NCBI GenBank assembly: GCA_002368575.1
Contig: DFEA01000112.1
Coordinates: forward strand, 41,609 to 50,557
Length of the DNA stretch: 8,949 nucleotides
DNA from: Lachnospiraceae bacterium UBA3814
Lineage (GTDB): Bacteria; Bacillota; Clostridia; Lachnospirales; Lachnospiraceae
Direction: 5' to 3'
Below the pieces are notes generated by a model. The model was not told the DNA's origin. It did not search any database and saw only the letters and a program-made list of their open reading frames with translations. Below are positions 6,730-8,949 of this stretch, piece after piece; position 1 is the first letter of the stretch; every line of letters begins with the position of its first letter. A program made the translations under genes and the position numbers.

Positions 6730-7989
6730 TTATTGAGCTTCACTATCCTGAAAAGAGGCCCTCTTCCGGATCATATAATCCACGGTAAGCTCCGCGGCCC
6801 TGCCGGGATTGGCCCAGGTCTCCGCCCTTGCCCTGTCCCGGCCCTGTGCCAGGCTTTGGTCGTTGACGGTATTGTCGATCACATCTTTGATATTGTCAAA
6901 ATCCTCTTCCTTAAGCGGGATCCCTATATGCGGAAGGATCCTTAAGGTCCACATTTCCTCATCGAGCCAGGCGGCGTCATAGGGCGAGCTGTCGAATTCG
7001 ATATCGGCATAGATGAAGGGCCGGTCGAAGATCAGGCAGTAATCAAACATTACCCCGGAAAAATCCGTGATCATGATATCAGCGCTCTTTAACACCTCGA
7101 AGTTGTCATTGTCCCTGTTCCAGTGGAGCTTTTCACTCTCCGGAAACCTTGACCGGAGCCTGTCCATAAGCTCCTTTTCCGAGGAAAAGGACTGGGGGTG
7201 GGGCCTTATGACAATATTATAGCCTGTTTTAATGAGCGCATCGATTATTCTTTCACCGAAGCGGGAGAGAATGGCGGTCTCTCCCCAGGTGGGAGCCAGC
7301 AGAACGGTCCTCTCACCGGGCGCCTTCTCTGCGGGCGCCTCCTTAAGGGAAGCCTCATATCTCTCCTTCATCGCATCAAGATAGGTAATGCCCGTAAGAC
7401 AGGTTTCCCGCCGGTTTATGTTTCGGAGACCTTCAATGTCACGAAGCTGCTTTTCCTCATATTCCCCGGATATAAGAACGGCATCATAGTGGTCGAGCCC
7501 GAACATCCTGTAGAAGGTGGTGTCTCCGGGCTGATGAAGTATATGGACATACCAGTCTGTGTTCTTAGACCTTTTCCATTGCAGGACGTCAAGTCCCGGT
7601 GTTGTGGCAAGCACCACACAGGCGTTCAGGATATTGAGCCTGGAAAAGGCTTTGTTCCCTTCTCCGATAAATTCGGTCTTTATATGGCTGTAGCCCTGTG
7701 AAAGGGCAGGGTCATCCTCGGACATGGTCAGATAGCTTACCTCAATTCCGCGTTTTTCAAATTCGTCGCAAACGGGCTTGAAAACGTTCCAGTACCTTTT
7801 GCTGTCTGAAAAGATCACATAGGGAAGCTTTTTTTCGTCCGCGGTCATGGCCCTTCCGCCAAAGATCAGGAATTTCAGCTTAAGCCTAAGCTTTTGCAGA
7901 ACAAAATATCCGGCAGAGACCGCTCCTATCAGTATGGTGAAGAGCATACTCCCCGTTCCGGGGTCTATATAAAGAAGGATAGTTTTCAT
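6730..7989 (-). CDS. CDP-glycerol glycerophosphotransferase-family (TagB/TagF-like) transferase
   Basis: The 419-residue protein belongs to the Glyphos_transf family, which includes the teichoic acid polymerases TagB and TagF. One N-terminal hydrophobic helix (about 12-32) followed by Arg/Lys-rich residues 33-46 would anchor it to the inner face of the membrane. Family motifs are a His-containing segment HILHQPGD (149-156), LAPTWGE (231-237), RPHPQS (262-267) and SADIMITDFSGVMFDY (302-317), which form the nucleotide and acceptor sites in TagF. Known members transfer a phospho-alcohol from a CDP-activated donor to a hydroxyl. Placed between a LicC/PntC-like cytidylyltransferase and phosphonopyruvate decarboxylase, it is a good candidate to use a CMP-phosphonate donor instead; this is inference. 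GGAGG at 7997-8001 gives 7-bp spacing to the ATG but lies within a hairpin. CDP-glycerol or CDP-ribitol as donor remains possible. Confidence 0.9.
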   Translation of the reverse strand: MKTILLYIDPGTGSMLFTILIGAVSAGYFVLQKLRLKLKFLIFGGRAMTADEKKLPYVIFSDSKRYWNVFKPVCDEFEKRGIEVSYLTMSEDDPALSQGYSHIKTEFIGEGNKAFSRLNILNACVVLATTPGLDVLQWKRSKNTDWYVHILHQPGDTTFYRMFGLDHYDAVLISGEYEEKQLRDIEGLRNINRRETCLTGITYLDAMKERYEASLKEAPAEKAPGERTVLLAPTWGETAILSRFGERIIDALIKTGYNIVIRPHPQSFSSEKELMDRLRSRFPESEKLHWNRDNDNFEVLKSADIMITDFSGVMFDYCLIFDRPFIYADIEFDSSPYDAAWLDEEMWTLRILPHIGIPLKEEDFDNIKDVIDNTVNDQSLAQGRDRARAETWANPGRAAELTVDYMIRKRASFQDSEAQ

Positions 7990-7990
7990 C

Positions 7991-8006
7991 GCGCAGCCTC
8001 CTGCGC
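7991..8006 (-). promoter_or_regulatory. Hairpin with the Shine-Dalgarno core in its loop
   Basis: The minus-strand RNA reads GCGCAG-GAGG-CTGCGC: a perfect 6-bp GC-rich stem with the tetraloop GAGG, which is the Shine-Dalgarno core of the transferase gene. The 3' arm ends one base before the ATG at 7989. When folded it should hinder ribosome loading. Its 5' arm shares GCGC (8003-8006) with the outer stem of the preceding hairpin, so the two structures compete. The dyad is seen directly; the regulatory role is inferred. Confidence 0.55.
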
Positions 8007-8056
8007 CGATCTGCTAAAGCAGATCGTGCGCTTAGGTTCAAACTTCAGTTTGAACC
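8003..8056 (-). repeat. Two tandem inverted repeats at the end of the cytidylyltransferase gene
   Basis: The first repeat, 8035-8056, is a perfect 9-bp stem (GGTTCAAAC/GTTTGAACC) with a 4-base loop; it spans the gene's last codons and its TGA stop at 8040-8038. The second, 8007-8026, is a perfect 9-bp stem (CGATCTGCT/AGCAGATCG) with two central bases, in practice 8 bp with a UUUA loop on the RNA. Outer GCGC arms at 8003-8006 and 8028-8031 extend it to 13 bp around a single bulged base. Neither is followed by a U-run on the minus strand, so they are not classical terminators. They may serve RNA stability, processing or translation control. Confidence 0.7.
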
Positions 8057-8790
8057 GATATATACTTTTTATAAGACTCATCCACCGCCGCGAGCTCATC
8101 GACAGAGTCGATCTCGGTTATCTGATCGCTTTCCACGGGATGTACCGTAAGGCGAAGCTTATCCAGATTATCATTCACAACCTCGTCCCAGAAAAGCTCC
8201 TCATATCCGGGACGCCCGAAGCGTTCCTCTATGGCGTCGGCGAGGATGGAAGAGTCCTTTTCCGTAAAATAGGATATGCCGCACATATTGTAACGGTCAT
8301 CTCCCCCTTTTCCCACCCGTGTGATAAAGCCGTTTTCATCAGTATCAAATACCCAGTCGTCGGAATGACCGGCAGTATACCTTCCGAAATAGCAGGAACC
8401 TGAAAGGTCAGCGCAGAAAAGCAGGGGATCCGATACATAGAGATCCGCCTCGCAGATAAATACCTTCCTCCCCCTGATGATATCCGTCACCGCCCTTACG
8501 GAGGAGATATTGTTTACCCTTTCGTACTCGCTGTTCTTTACCAGAACAAGGCCCGGATAACGGGAGGCGAGAGAGGAAAACTGCTCACCGAGGTACCCGG
8601 TGACGACATAGATCTCATCTATCCCTCTTTTTTTGAGGCCGGCTATTACGGTTTCGGCCATGGGAGTGCCGAAGACCCTGATAAGAGGCTTGGGGGTGTC
8701 ACAGGTCAAAGGCCTCATTCTCTGTCCCAAACCCGCTGCCATAAGGACCGCCGTCTCTGTATGCTTTTTGTCTTTTCCTGAAATGCTCAT
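8038..8790 (-). CDS. LicC/PntC-type cytidylyltransferase, probably for a phosphonate
   Basis: The 250-residue protein is a sugar-nucleotide-type nucleotidyltransferase. The N-terminal signature LMAAGLGQRMRPLT with R24 and TPKPL with K34 binds the nucleotide. E114-A-D116 supplies a metal-site Asp. NNISSVRA (93-100), GISYF (171-175), LFWDEVVNDNLD (199-210) and EIDSVDEL (226-233) follow the pattern of LicC CTP:phosphocholine cytidylyltransferase and of PntC, the 2-aminoethylphosphonate cytidylyltransferase. The gene start overlaps the PEP mutase stop by 4 bp (ATGA), which couples their translation and favours a phosphonate such as 2-aminoethylphosphonate as substrate, giving CMP-phosphonate and PPi. 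No lic choline-uptake or choline kinase genes are in view. There is no strong Shine-Dalgarno, in line with coupling. CTP:phosphocholine activity is the main alternative; PntC is likely, but without the fused transaminase domain known in some PntC proteins. Confidence 0.88.
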   Translation of the reverse strand: MSISGKDKKHTETAVLMAAGLGQRMRPLTCDTPKPLIRVFGTPMAETVIAGLKKRGIDEIYVVTGYLGEQFSSLASRYPGLVLVKNSEYERVNNISSVRAVTDIIRGRKVFICEADLYVSDPLLFCADLSGSCYFGRYTAGHSDDWVFDTDENGFITRVGKGGDDRYNMCGISYFTEKDSSILADAIEERFGRPGYEELFWDEVVNDNLDKLRLTVHPVESDQITEIDSVDELAAVDESYKKYISVQTEV

Positions 8791-8949
8791 AGCTCGTCTA
8801 TCAAGGTAATAATATCCTTAAAGGGCATGAGGTGGGAATCCGCTTCAAGTGCCCGGTGGTTCTTAAGGATCTCCATCGCCGTTGCCTTCATGGCGGGAAA
8901 GGCGGCACGCATCAGCTGGTTTGCGTATATCACGATATTTACGCCGTGG
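8787..8949 (-). CDS. aepX: Phosphoenolpyruvate mutase, C-terminal fragment
   Basis: The minus strand is open from the window edge to a TGA at 8789-8787, giving 53 residues that begin HGVNIVIYANQLMRAAFPAM. This matches the C-terminal end of PEP mutases, where the consensus is close to GVNxVIYANHxLRAAxPAM, followed by a helix with ILKN (27-30) and RALEAD (32-37) and then MPFKDIITLI (41-50) leading to the end. PEP mutase interconverts phosphoenolpyruvate and phosphonopyruvate, the step that makes the C-P bond and starts nearly all phosphonate pathways. The catalytic N-terminal region lies outside the window, so activity cannot be judged. A related isocitrate-lyase superfamily member is possible, but the downstream decarboxylase and cytidylyltransferase make PEP mutase by far the best reading. 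Confidence 0.87.
   Translation of the reverse strand, partial: HGVNIVIYANQLMRAAFPAMKATAMEILKNHRALEADSHLMPFKDIITLIDEL

Noticed and set aside
7198..7701. Plus-strand open frame of 167 codons opposite the transferase gene
   Set aside because: It is antisense to the Glyphos_transf coding region, and the translation shows no recognisable motif.
8003..8056. Hairpins between the cytidylyltransferase and transferase genes read as intrinsic terminators
   Set aside because: The stems are strong but no U-rich tract follows on the minus strand, and genes of the same pathway continue directly downstream.
7894..8403. Plus-strand open frame of 169 codons spanning the transferase/cytidylyltransferase junction
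   Set aside because: It runs antisense across two real genes and the hairpin junction; the protein has no motif.

Overview
The window is a compact, gene-dense piece of bacterial chromosome. Strong Shine-Dalgarno sites, short or overlapping gene junctions, the protein sequence styles and a G+C content of about half all suggest a Gram-positive anaerobe of the Clostridia, probably Lachnospiraceae. The taxonomy is inference. No RNA gene, transposon, phage gene or CRISPR array was seen.

Region 1 (1-3285, + strand) is a run of five closely spaced housekeeping or accessory metabolism genes: the 3' part of a pyridoxal/pyridoxamine kinase, a ZIP-family metal transporter, a histidine-phosphatase-superfamily enzyme, a precorrin-2/cobalt-factor-II C20-methyltransferase (cobI/cbiL) and a Nudix hydrolase. 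Gaps between them are 16-42 bp and each gene has its own ribosome binding site, so one transcript is likely. The cobalamin gene stands alone among genes not known to belong to that pathway.

Region 2 (3272-5599) has two divergently transcribed genes on either side of a 297-bp spacer. The minus-strand gene encodes a TIGR01212/YhcC-type radical SAM protein. The plus-strand gene encodes a membrane-anchored calcineurin-like phosphoesterase. The spacer holds a clear extended -10 promoter (TGCTATAAT) for the radical SAM gene. Both genes run convergently into their outer neighbours and overlap them by 14 and 11 bp.

Region 3 (5589-8949, - strand) is the most notable part: an operon for making and activating a phosphonate (C-P bond) compound. 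In transcription order it encodes the C-terminus of phosphoenolpyruvate mutase (the start lies beyond the window), a LicC/PntC-type cytidylyltransferase, a membrane-anchored CDP-glycerol glycerophosphotransferase-family (TagB/TagF-like) transferase, and phosphonopyruvate decarboxylase. The proposed route is PEP to phosphonopyruvate to phosphonoacetaldehyde, then (by an enzyme not in this window) to 2-aminoethylphosphonate or a related phosphonate, then to a CMP-phosphonate, and finally transfer onto a cell-surface glycan, teichoic acid-like polymer or lipid. The individual families are known. The use of a teichoic-acid-type transferase as the phosphonate transferase is inference.

The 48-bp junction between the cytidylyltransferase and the transferase, together with the end of the upstream gene, holds three consecutive inverted repeats within 66 bp. 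One puts the Shine-Dalgarno sequence of the transferase gene into a tetraloop directly before the start codon. Its 5' arm overlaps the arm of the preceding hairpin, so the two would compete. This looks like a local RNA control element and is the main unexplained structure in the window.
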